Assembly: GCA_021826035.1 (NCBI GenBank)
Contig: JAKBBE010000026.1
Coordinates: 1 to 31,861, forward strand
DNA: 31,861 nucleotides
Reading direction: 5' to 3'
Origin: Pseudomonadota bacterium
GTDB lineage: Bacteria > Pseudomonadota > Gammaproteobacteria > Steroidobacterales > Steroidobacteraceae
Of the stretch, positions 16,323 to 23,348 are shown piece by piece. The position numbers and the translations under genes are program-made. The first letter of the stretch is position 1. The number at the start of each line of letters is the position of its first letter. The notes under the pieces are model-generated. The model was not told where the DNA came from. It made no database searches and saw only the letters and a list, made by a program, of their open reading frames with translations.

Positions 16323-17719
16323 ATGGCCGAGCCAACCACCCGTGAGCGCGCCTACCGCCTGCGCTGCTACCCCAGCGCGCGCCAGCGGCGCGCGCTGGGC
16401 CGGCTCTTTGGCGCCTCCCGCTTCGTGTGGAACTGGGCGCTGGCACGGCGCACGAGTGCGTATCAAGTCGATCAGACGCGCCTGAACGGGGTGTCGCTGT
16501 CCCGGGAGTTCACCGGCCTGCGCCAGGCCGCGGAGACGCACTGGCTCGCCGAGCAACCTCGGGAGCCGTTCAATCAGGTGCTGCGCGATCAGGAGCGGGC
16601 GTTTCAGAACTTCTTTGCCCGCCGGGCGCGCTACCCGCGGTTTCGGCGCCGGGGAGGACACGAGAGCGTGCGCTTCACGCTCGATCAGCGCCGCGCGCAG
16701 GTCGAGCGCGTAGCCACCCCCCGGTGGGCCTTGGTAGACCTGCCGGGCCTGGGAAGCGTAAAGCTGCGCCGCAGCGAGGCGTTACAGGGCCGCCTGCGCT
16801 CCGTGACGCTGTCCCGGGATGGAGCCGGCCGGTACTTCGCCTCGATCTGTGCCGACCGGGTGCCTCAGGCGGTAGGGCCTGAGCCCGAGCGCGAAGTGAT
16901 TGGGATTGACCTGGGTCTGCGTGATCTGGCGGTCGTGAGTGATGGCGAAAGGGTCCGGACGCTGCGTGCCCCAAAGGCATTGAAGCTCAAGCTCACCCGG
17001 CTACGTCGCTATCAGCGGCGCCAGAGCCGCCAACTCGCCGCGCAGATGCGCGCCCAGGGCCTCGATCCCGATAAGCCCTGCCCGAAGGGGGTGCGGCTGG
17101 GGATGTCCCGAAGGCGAGGCCGGATGTGTGCGCGCATCGCGCGGCTGCACGGGCGGATCGGGGACCTGAGGCGTGATGCGCTGCACCGGGTGAGTACGGC
17201 TCTGGTGGCTGAGGCTCGGATCCTGGTGCTGGAGGACTTGAATGTGCAGGCCTTTCGCGCGGCGGACGCCACCGAGGCTTTCGCTGGGCGATGGGCGATG
17301 GGGCCCTCGGGGAGCTGCGCCGGCAGATCCGCTACAAGGCGCAGTGGGCCGGGCGGCAGGTGATTGAGATCGATCGATTTTATCCGAGCAGCCAACGCTG
17401 CTTCGAGTGCGGGACGGTGAACGCCACACTGGGTTGCGCGAAACGTTGGGAGTGTCCCGCCTGCGGGGTCTCCCAAGACCGCGATGAGAACGCGGCGAAG
17501 AATATCCGGGCCGAGGGGATGCGGCAGCTCGCCGCGACCTGCTTGGTCCCGACCGGCCAGGGGCCGGGAAGTCACGCACGGGGAGTGGCCTGCGCGGCGG
17601 AGCGCGCTCGGCGGGTGACCGCCGGACGCGCTCAGCGTCGCCCCACGCAGAACCGTGAACTCGCTCAACGGCCCGTGAGGGCCAAGACCGCTCGAGTGCT
17701 GTCAGGAACAGCGCGATGA
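16323..17719 (+). pseudogene. tnpB: TnpB RNA-guided nuclease, split by a frameshift
   Basis: TnpB proteins of IS200/IS605 elements are RuvC nucleases guided by an RNA made from the element's right end. The ATG at 16323 opens MAEPTTRERAYRLRCYPSAR, the typical start. RuvC-I is IGIDLG (D196) and RuvC-II is LVLEDLN (E304). The frame breaks near 17300; a second frame from 17291 carries GELRRQIRYKAQWAG, the zinc finger (CFEC...CPAC) and RuvC-III (DRDENAAKNI). All catalytic residues are present across the two frames. The break lies in a tandem GGGCGAT repeat (17286-17299); a third copy, or loss of both, would restore one reading frame. It terminates at 17717-17719 inside the right-end hairpin. Confidence 0.8.
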
Positions 17720-17740
17720 GCGGTCAGGGCGGGACTCTAA
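17640..17740 (+). ncRNA. Candidate omega/right-end RNA scaffold of the tnpB element
   Basis: TnpB guide RNAs are known to derive from the 3' end of tnpB and the element's right end, with the guide taken from flanking DNA. Here this zone is strongly foldable: GGCCC-GTGA-GGGCC (17670-17683), then an 8-bp stem GACCGCTC/GAGCGGTC (17686-17693, 17718-17725) enclosing a 7-bp stem (17696-17702 with 17708-17714, one G-T pair, 5-nt loop). The tnpB stop lies within the outer stem. If the RNA exists, the guide would begin near 17741, inside higA. Expression is inferred, not seen. Confidence 0.4.
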
Positions 17741-18030
17741 ATGCGGCCCGTGCACGCCGGCGAGGTTTTGCGCGAGGAGCACCTCAGGCCGCTGGAGATG
17801 AGCGTCAACGCGCTCGCCAAGTGGCTTGGCATTTCCACCTCGCACCTGAACGACGTCGTGCTCGAGCGCCGTGGCGTGACCCCAGACACCACCTGCGCCT
17901 TTCGCGCTGCTTTGGCGGCGATGCCCGCTCATGGCTCAACCTTCAGGCCGCACACGATCTCCGCCTGCTCGAGATCAAGAAGGCCAAGGAGATCGAGCAC
18001 ACGGTTGAGCCACCCCGAGAGTCGGCATAG
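17741..18030 (+). pseudogene. higA: HigA-type antitoxin, interrupted and frameshifted
   Basis: After the inserted element the frame reads MRPVHAGEVLREEHLRPLEM, SVNALAKWLGIST and VLERRGVTPDT, the N-terminal helix-turn-helix of HigA/VapI-type antitoxins. Near 17890-17905 it shifts frame and continues as SWLNLQAAHDLRLLEIKKAKEIEHTVEP, the conserved C-terminus, ending at 18030. The original start is probably ATG 16136 (MAFKNG), now cut off by the tnpB element. HigA normally neutralises HigB and represses the operon. With an insertion, a frameshift and a truncated toxin, the pair looks dead. Confidence 0.75.
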
Positions 18031-18458
18031 GCGACTCGCCCATACCGAAACGGGGCGCCAGTGGCGCAACCGTATGCTCGGCGCAGCAACCAACCGGATT
18101 CTGCGAACACCGTTGGATGGCGAAAATGGCCGCAACACCCGAATTGTCTCCACAAACCGGATCGCTCAGGCGCTGGAGTCCGGGGAAACGCTTACCTGGT
18201 GCGCCACTCCTCGCAAAGGGCTAATGTTGCGCATCTCGCGATGTGGTCGACGACAATTATCTTGACCAGTCGAAAGTTCTAATCGTCGCTATCCAGTGCG
18301 CGCTTCGAGCGACGGCTGCATCAGGGTAGAACGTTTCGCGAACACCGGTGCGCACGACCATCCCATCTGATGAATCCCGACCAGTTTCCGAGCACGTTCA
18401 CGAGCGTCAGCGACATTCGAGCCGTCTCACCGCTACACGGGATTGCCGGCGAGTCCCT
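18031..18458. other. Unassigned stretch between higA and the GH79-like gene
   Basis: No gene is recognised on either strand; open frames of 60-80 codons are low in quality. It separates the decayed mobile region from the intact uronate locus, and may contain the island boundary. No copy of the tRNA-Val 3' end was seen here. Confidence 0.4.
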
Positions 18459-20060
18459 TCACGGGCGACCCTGGGGACGCCCGCAACGGTCGTTGTTCGC
18501 GGTCGGTACCGCGATGAAAACGATGCTGTGGGCCGGTAGTACCAGTTTTCCGGAGCGGTGTCGTACCGGCGTGATCTTGGGCAGGTTCGGGCCCGGCGCG
18601 AGCGCCAATGCATGGCCGTTGAGCAGGATGGTGCGCGTCTCCAGCGCGCGTCCTGGGGCGCTCAGCACGTAGAGCCAGGACGGGTCTGCGATCATTAAGT
18701 TGCGAGCGCTGGCATCCAGATTCAGCGCGAGCATAGCGACTCCGCCGGCGTGGCCACGAAGACACTGAGCATAAAGATGGAGACCTGGCTCACGGACCGC
18801 GGGGTTTAGAACCACAGGCCCCATCAGCCGGTGCCAAATCAACGCTGCCCAGTAAGTCGGCCGAGGGGTGAAGGTACGCTCGTCGAGTAATCCATAGTCG
18901 CTCCCGACCAGGGTATTGTGAAACAGCACGCTGAGGCCGCGCTGCGCAAGACTGGCCAGCTGATCGAGATAGCGGAAACTGTCGAGGAATGTGGCGGCCC
19001 ATGGGTTGCCCCCGCAGGCGGCGTCGCCCGTTTCGGTGAGCCAGATCGGGGCGCGGGGTGCGAACCGATTCCGCAAGGCGAGCTGGTGGGCAAAAACCCG
19101 ATCGGTCCGGGACAGCCACGCCTCAGAAAGAGCGTTGGCGGGGGAGGTGCCGAGCGGTGAACCGGGCGGCGCGCAGCGCTGGGAGATCGCACCGTAAAAA
19201 TGATACGAAAAAATATCGTAATGGGCCCGCGGTCTGGCGGAGAGGAGCGCTTCTTCGCCGAGCGAATGCATCGGAAGCTTCGTCGTCGGGGAGTCCACCA
19301 CCACCGTTCCCGGCCCTACGATTTTCATCGCCGGATCGTAGGTCGCCACGAAGTGATGGAAGGCGGCTTCATCGTGTGCAAAGTCCGCCGGGTCATAACC
19401 GGTCGGCGCCCCTCCCATGGAAGCGAAATTCGGTTCATTGAAGAGTTCGGCTGCATCAACAGACCCGCCAATGCGCCGAGTGAAATTCAACAATTTACGC
19501 GCTTGCACTGGGGTCCATAGTCCGACGCCGTTGCGAACGCCGGGGCTGATGGCAAAGGAGGTGAGAATTTTTGCGTTGACCGCTTTGGCAAAATTAACGA
19601 CCCCACGCCATTCTTTGCGCGTCAGGACGCCGTGGAATCCCGGCGGGGCCTTATGCAAGGCCGGTGCGTCATTGTCCTGGAAATAGACTTTGTTGGCCCA
19701 CGTGCCGCTTACGCGTAGAAAAATAGGCCCGAGGGCGGCGGCGAGCATGCGTAGACGAGAACTACCCAGATTGATCGGTGGGCTGCGCTCAAACAAATCT
19801 GCGCTCGGTTTCCCCAGAGTCTTGGTCATCGGGGCATTGGAGTGGCGATTCGCATAGGGCTTCCAGAACTTCGCGCCGATGACTTCCGCCATCTCGATAT
19901 TGAAGGACTGGTAGCGCGGATCGACTCGAGCGACCGAAGTAAACGACCCTGGATCCAGTCGGGCAACGGTTGCCAGCGCCGTATTTCCAGGAAGCGCTGC
20001 GATCGCGAGAGTCACCCCGACGAGCGAACAGATTCCCGCCCTAGATGCCCTAATGTTCAT
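18459..20060 (-). CDS. Secreted GH79-like (clan GH-A) glycoside hydrolase, putative beta-glucuronidase
   Basis: A 533-residue protein with a signal peptide (MNIRASRAGICSLVGVTLAIA, Ala-rich cleavage zone near 30). The fold appears to be a clan GH-A barrel: acid/base Glu in AAELFNEPN (E209), nucleophile Glu in IWLTETGDAACGG (E343), and a strand-7 SYHFYG motif. Spacing and motifs resemble GH79 (heparanase/beta-glucuronidase), which releases terminal beta-glucuronate. The start at 20060 is supported by a good Shine-Dalgarno (GAGGAAGG) 4 bp upstream; ATG 20084 would precede it without benefit. It is divergent from the GntR regulator, with a promoter and operator between. It begins the uronate locus and would feed glucuronate to it. 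The exact GH family is inferred; related GH-A families remain possible. Confidence 0.7.
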   Translation of the reverse strand: MNIRASRAGICSLVGVTLAIAALPGNTALATVARLDPGSFTSVARVDPRYQSFNIEMAEVIGAKFWKPYANRHSNAPMTKTLGKPSADLFERSPPINLGSSRLRMLAAALGPIFLRVSGTWANKVYFQDNDAPALHKAPPGFHGVLTRKEWRGVVNFAKAVNAKILTSFAISPGVRNGVGLWTPVQARKLLNFTRRIGGSVDAAELFNEPNFASMGGAPTGYDPADFAHDEAAFHHFVATYDPAMKIVGPGTVVVDSPTTKLPMHSLGEEALLSARPRAHYDIFSYHFYGAISQRCAPPGSPLGTSPANALSEAWLSRTDRVFAHQLALRNRFAPRAPIWLTETGDAACGGNPWAATFLDSFRYLDQLASLAQRGLSVLFHNTLVGSDYGLLDERTFTPRPTYWAALIWHRLMGPVVLNPAVREPGLHLYAQCLRGHAGGVAMLALNLDASARNLMIADPSWLYVLSAPGRALETRTILLNGHALALAPGPNLPKITPVRHRSGKLVLPAHSIVFIAVPTANNDRCGRPQGRP

Positions 20061-20100
20061 GTGGCCTTCCTCGCAAGTGGTCAAAGGAGTTACGGTCTAG

Positions 20101-20140
20101 TGGTCTGACCAATACTCCGGCAGCGCCACGACCGTGTCAA
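20101..20140 (-). promoter_or_regulatory. Promoter and GntR-type operator for the GH79-like gene
   Basis: Reading the minus strand: -35 TTGACA (20140-20135), a 17-bp spacer, -10 GAGTAT (20117-20112), then a perfect palindrome TGGTC-T-GACCA (20111-20101) at the expected transcription start. FadR-subfamily regulators such as PdhR, UxuR/ExuR and LldR bind TGGTnnnACCA-type sites, so this is a strong candidate site for the adjacent GntR protein, acting as a repressor. Confidence 0.65.
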
Positions 20141-20191
20141 GTCTATATACCTCCTCGATGGGACCCAGGCGGGGCTACAATCGCTGCGATC

Positions 20192-20941
20192 ATGATGGAC
20201 TACCCCAAACGCTATCAGTACGTCGCCGCGGAAATCATCAAGGCAATCCGGGCGGGAACCTACTCCTCTGGCCAGCGATTGCCCTCGGAACGAGAGCTCG
20301 CCGAGCAGTACGGCGTCAGTCGCCCGACGGTCCGGGAAGCGATGATTGCGCTCGACATCCAGGGTCTGGTGGAAGCGCGCCACGGCTCTGGGATTTACGT
20401 CCGAGCGTCCCTGCCCGGGGAAATTGCGCAGCCCGAGCTCGATGTCGGCGCGTTTGAGCTGACAGAGGCCCGCCGCCTCTTCGAGGGCGAAACTGCAGCG
20501 CTGGCAGCCGCTCTGGTCACCGACGAGGAATTGCAGGAGATGGAAAGAATCATCCTGGCAATCAAGGACGAGAATCTACGGCAGGTTTCCGGGGAGTTGG
20601 CCGACCGCACTTTCCACGTTGCCATTGCCAAGGCCACGCGCAACAGCGCCATCGTGCGCATCGTTGAGCAGCTCTGGGACATGAGATACCAATCGCCGCT
20701 CTGCCGAGGAATGCTCGAGAGGGCCCGCGTAGAGGGCGTACAGCCAAGGATCGATGAGCACGAACGGATATTGCGGGCTCTGCAGAGCCGCAATTCAAAT
20801 GCTGCGCGCAAGGCCATGCGCGAGCACCTGGAGAGCGTCATCGCGGGTCTGCTGAAGGCCACTGAAACCGACGCGCTGGAGCGTGCGCGTTCCGAGGTTG
20901 AGACGGCCCGTAAGTCGGTGAGCCGCCGCATTTCAGTCTGA
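20192..20941 (+). CDS. FadR-subfamily GntR regulator (UxuR/ExuR-like)
   Basis: A 249-residue regulator. The winged helix-turn-helix spans about 8-75 (YVAAEIIKAIRAGTYSSGQR, LPSERELAEQYGVSRPTVREA, then the wing GLVEARHGSGIYV). An FCD ligand domain follows (about 85-225) with EARRLFEGETAALAA, FHVAIAKATRN and DEHERILRAL, supplying the Asp/His residues that bind metal and effector. Closest by pattern to UxuR/ExuR, which respond to fructuronate, mannonate or galacturonate. Context supports control of this uronate locus. It could start at ATG 20192 or 20195. Divergent from the GH79-like gene and upstream of manD in the same direction. Confidence 0.88.
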   Translation: MMDYPKRYQYVAAEIIKAIRAGTYSSGQRLPSERELAEQYGVSRPTVREAMIALDIQGLVEARHGSGIYVRASLPGEIAQPELDVGAFELTEARRLFEGETAALAAALVTDEELQEMERIILAIKDENLRQVSGELADRTFHVAIAKATRNSAIVRIVEQLWDMRYQSPLCRGMLERARVEGVQPRIDEHERILRALQSRNSNAARKAMREHLESVIAGLLKATETDALERARSEVETARKSVSRRISV

Positions 20942-20953
20942 TTCTTCGCCTTG

Positions 20954-20976
20954 AGCACGGGCTAGTACCCTGTGCT
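20954..20976 (+). terminator. Hairpin after the GntR gene, possible weak terminator
   Basis: AGCACGGG (20954-20961), loop CTAGTA, then CCC-T-GTGCT (20968-20976) form an 8-bp stem with one bulged T, 12 bp after the regulator's stop. No T-tract follows, so intrinsic termination is doubtful. It could equally be an operator or an mRNA-stabilising structure. Confidence 0.3.
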
Positions 20977-20985
20977 ACGCACTAT

Positions 20986-21037
20986 GTGGTAAGGCCACTT
21001 GGTATTAGTTGACAGGCCACTTTATCTGTGGAATCCT
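20986..21037 (+). promoter_or_regulatory. manD operon promoter region with repeated AGGCCACTT motif
   Basis: TTGACA at 21009-21014 is a consensus -35, with a weak -10 (AATCCT) at 21032-21037. The 9-mer AGGCCACTT occurs at 20992-21000 and again at 21014-21022, exactly 22 bp apart and bracketing the -35. TGGTAAGGCCA (20987-20997) differs by one arm base from the TGGTnnnACCA pattern found before the GH79-like gene. This arrangement suggests control by the neighbouring GntR regulator. Confidence 0.45.
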
Positions 21038-21109
21038 GCGCGTCGGGCCAAATTGGCCTTACCAGGAATCGGTTCGACCTGTGTCCCTCATCGCCAATCG
21101 GGCTCATCA

Positions 21110-22318
21110 ATGAAAATTGTCGACGCGCGCGTCATCGTCACCTCCCCGGGTCGCAACTTCGTCACGCTCAAGATCATCACCGACCAGGGGGTGTACGGCA
21201 TCGGCGATGCCACGCTCAATGGTCGCGAGCTGGCGGTGGTTTCCTATCTCAGGGATCACGTGCTGCCGGCTCTGATCGGGAAAGATCCGCGTCGCATTGA
21301 GGATATTTGGCAGTACTTCTACCGTGGAGCGTATTGGCGTCGGGGGCCGGTCACCATGAGGGCCATTGCTGCCGTTGATGTCGCCCTCTGGGACATCAAG
21401 GCGAAGATGGCCAACATGCCCCTCTATGAACTCCTCGGGGGGCGTAGTCGCGACGGCGTCCTCGTCTACGGGCACGCAAACGCGCACGACATTCCCGGAA
21501 TCATCGATGCCGTCGGGCAATACCTCGACATGGGGTACAAGGCGGTGCGCGCCCAGGCTGCAATCCCGGGACTACCGACGGCGTACGGAGTGGGGCGCGG
21601 CGAGCTCTATTACGAGCCGGCAGACAACCGATTGCCCAGCGAATCCACTTGGGACACATCGAAATACCTCAATTTCGTCCCGCGGGTGTTCGAAGCGTTG
21701 CGTAGCAACTTCGGTGCCGAACCGTACCTGTTGCACGACGTGCATCACCGGCTCACGCCAATGGAGGCGGCGCGCCTGGGACGCAGCCTGGAGCCATACA
21801 ACCTATTCTGGCTCGAGGACGCGACCGCTGCGGAAAACCAGGAGGCGTTCAGGCTCGTCCGTTCGCATACGACAGTGCCGCTTGCAGTGGGTGAGGTCTT
21901 TAACTCCATTTGGGATTGTAAGGACCTGATTCAGGAACAACTCGTTGACTACATCCGCACCACCGTTCTCGGTGTGGGAGGTATCACCCACCTGCGACGA
22001 ATCGCAGATTTCGCCAGTCTTTACCAGGTGCGTACTGGGTGTCACGGAGCCACGGATCTTTCGCCCATTTCGATGGGTGCGGCACTTCACTTCGATCTCT
22101 GGGTGCCGAATTTCGGCATCCAGGAGTATATGCGCCACACTGCAGAGACGGACGAAGTGTTCCCGCATGCGTACACGTTCACGGACGGATTTCTCCATCC
22201 AGGCGATAGCGTCGGACATGGGGTAGACATCGACGAGAAAGTGGCCGAGAAATATCCATATCGTGCTGCCTCACTTCCCGTCGCACGTCTGACCGATGGG
22301 ACGATGTGGAACTGGTGA
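21110..22318 (+). CDS. manD: D-mannonate dehydratase, enolase superfamily (ManD/RspA-type)
   Basis: A 402-residue enolase-superfamily enzyme converting D-mannonate to 2-keto-3-deoxy-D-gluconate; it is unrelated to UxuA. Key positions of characterised ManD proteins are visible: R147 and Y159 (base dyad), D210 and H212 in LLHDVHH, E236 in WLEDA, E262 in GEVFN, and His312 in CHGATD. The metal ligands are the three acids 210, 236 and 262. The C-terminus ends TMWNW. Full length equals that of the efficient mannonate dehydratases, which favours this activity over RspA-like low-activity members. The ATG at 21110 is preferred to an upstream extension at 20999. kdgK follows with overlap or a few bases' gap, so they are one operon. 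Confidence 0.88.
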   Translation: MKIVDARVIVTSPGRNFVTLKIITDQGVYGIGDATLNGRELAVVSYLRDHVLPALIGKDPRRIEDIWQYFYRGAYWRRGPVTMRAIAAVDVALWDIKAKMANMPLYELLGGRSRDGVLVYGHANAHDIPGIIDAVGQYLDMGYKAVRAQAAIPGLPTAYGVGRGELYYEPADNRLPSESTWDTSKYLNFVPRVFEALRSNFGAEPYLLHDVHHRLTPMEAARLGRSLEPYNLFWLEDATAAENQEAFRLVRSHTTVPLAVGEVFNSIWDCKDLIQEQLVDYIRTTVLGVGGITHLRRIADFASLYQVRTGCHGATDLSPISMGAALHFDLWVPNFGIQEYMRHTAETDEVFPHAYTFTDGFLHPGDSVGHGVDIDEKVAEKYPYRAASLPVARLTDGTMWNW

Positions 22319-22326
22319 CCGCCGGT

Positions 22327-23325
22327 ATGACAAACGCTCCCGTGGTCGCCATCGGGGAGGGCATGCTTGAGATCTCCCGGGGTGAGCGCCGATGGAGACT
22401 CGCATACGGCGGCGACACACTGAACACCGCCGTTTATCTGAGCCGACTGGGCGTACCCACATCGTACCTCACAGCCCTGGGGGACGATCCGTTCAGTTCG
22501 CGACTTCGGGCGCAATGGCAGCGCGAAGGGCTCGACGTTTCCAGCGTTCTCACCTGTAGGGGCTTGCTTCCGGGTCTGTACGCCATCTGCCGCGACCCCG
22601 CCGGCGAGCGTACTTTTCATTACTGGCGTCGAAACTCCGCTGCCAGCCGTCTATTCAACGCGCCCGAAATCGCGCAGGTAACCTCGTCACTGGCATCCAC
22701 TCCCCTTGTGTATCTGAGCGGCATCACGCTTTCACTCTACGCGCCAGGGAAACTACGAAAACTAATCGATTTCCTCACCGAAGTTCGCCGTCGTGAGGGT
22801 GCCGTCGCATTCGACCCGAACTATCGGGCGAAGCTATGGCCGACGGTTGCGGCCGCGAGGCGCGCCATCAAATCGATAGCGGAACTCATTACCTGTGTTT
22901 TGCCAACAGACGCCGATGAGTTGCAGCTTTATGGAACGGCGGATCCAAAGGGAATCGTTGCGCGTTGGCAATCCTTCGGAGTCCACGAAATCGTCATCAA
23001 GATGGGATCCGCAGGTTGCATCATCGCGACCGGTAGGAAGATGACGAGGGTTCCCGCTAACATCGTCGAGCATCCGCGTGACACGACTGGCGCGGGTGAC
23101 TCCTTCAATGCTGCCTATCTCGCCGCGCGACTCGGAGGTGCCGGCGTGGCGCGGTCGGCGGCCGCCGGCAATGCCCTTGCATCGGCGGTCATCCGCCATC
23201 CGGGCGCGATCATCCCTCGCAGTGCCATGCCAGCCATACCAGTTCAATCGAGGGCGAGACGCTGCTCGCCCAGGTCGGCCGAAAACCGCGTTCGGGCTCG
23301 GCGACAAAATACCCATCAAACCTAA
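22327..23325 (+). CDS. kdgK: 2-keto-3-deoxygluconate kinase (PfkB family)
   Basis: A ribokinase-family sugar kinase (332 residues from ATG 22327) that phosphorylates 2-keto-3-deoxygluconate, the ManD product, to KDPG. Visible features: N-terminal VVAIGEGMLEIS, the substrate motif YGGDTLNTAVYLSRLG, LYAICRDPAGERTFHYWR as in KdgK proteins, FDPNYRAKLW, and the PfkB signature DTTGAGDSFNAAYLA with catalytic Asp near 258. GTG starts at 22306 or 22315 are alternatives; the latter overlaps the manD TGA as GTGA, suggesting coupling. The last 30 or so residues (QSRARRCSPRSAENRVRARR) are an unusual basic tail, possibly a late extension. The receptor gene starts 23 bp later. Confidence 0.87.
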   Translation: MTNAPVVAIGEGMLEISRGERRWRLAYGGDTLNTAVYLSRLGVPTSYLTALGDDPFSSRLRAQWQREGLDVSSVLTCRGLLPGLYAICRDPAGERTFHYWRRNSAASRLFNAPEIAQVTSSLASTPLVYLSGITLSLYAPGKLRKLIDFLTEVRRREGAVAFDPNYRAKLWPTVAAARRAIKSIAELITCVLPTDADELQLYGTADPKGIVARWQSFGVHEIVIKMGSAGCIIATGRKMTRVPANIVEHPRDTTGAGDSFNAAYLAARLGGAGVARSAAAGNALASAVIRHPGAIIPRSAMPAIPVQSRARRCSPRSAENRVRARRQNTHQT

Positions 23326-23348
23326 ATCACGAATTACTGGAGATTCCA

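Larger units (their letters stand above)
16154..17740 (+). mobile_element. IS200/IS605-type tnpB-only element inserted in higA
   Basis: A tnpB gene without a tnpA, flanked by non-coding ends, separates the first codons of higA (16136-16153, MAFKNG) from the rest (ATG 17741, MRPVHAGEVLREE). The left end has a perfect 7-bp hairpin with a GTGA loop (16215-16232). The right end has a 5-bp hairpin with the same loop (17670-17683) and a long hairpin (17686-17725). IS200/IS605 elements have subterminal hairpins rather than inverted repeats. The exact tips are uncertain: the left lies between 16150 and 16215, and the right is at or just before 17740. Movement would need TnpA supplied from elsewhere. 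Confidence 0.65.

Noticed and set aside
17286..17310. Programmed -1 ribosomal frameshift in tnpB
   Set aside because: No X XXY YYZ slippery heptamer in the zero frame and no known precedent of programmed shifting for TnpB. The tandem-repeat explanation is simpler.
1..18030. One single integrative element from traD/mob to higBA
   Set aside because: The two relaxase types are different, the intervening genes look chromosomal and intact, and no matching attachment repeats were seen in the window.
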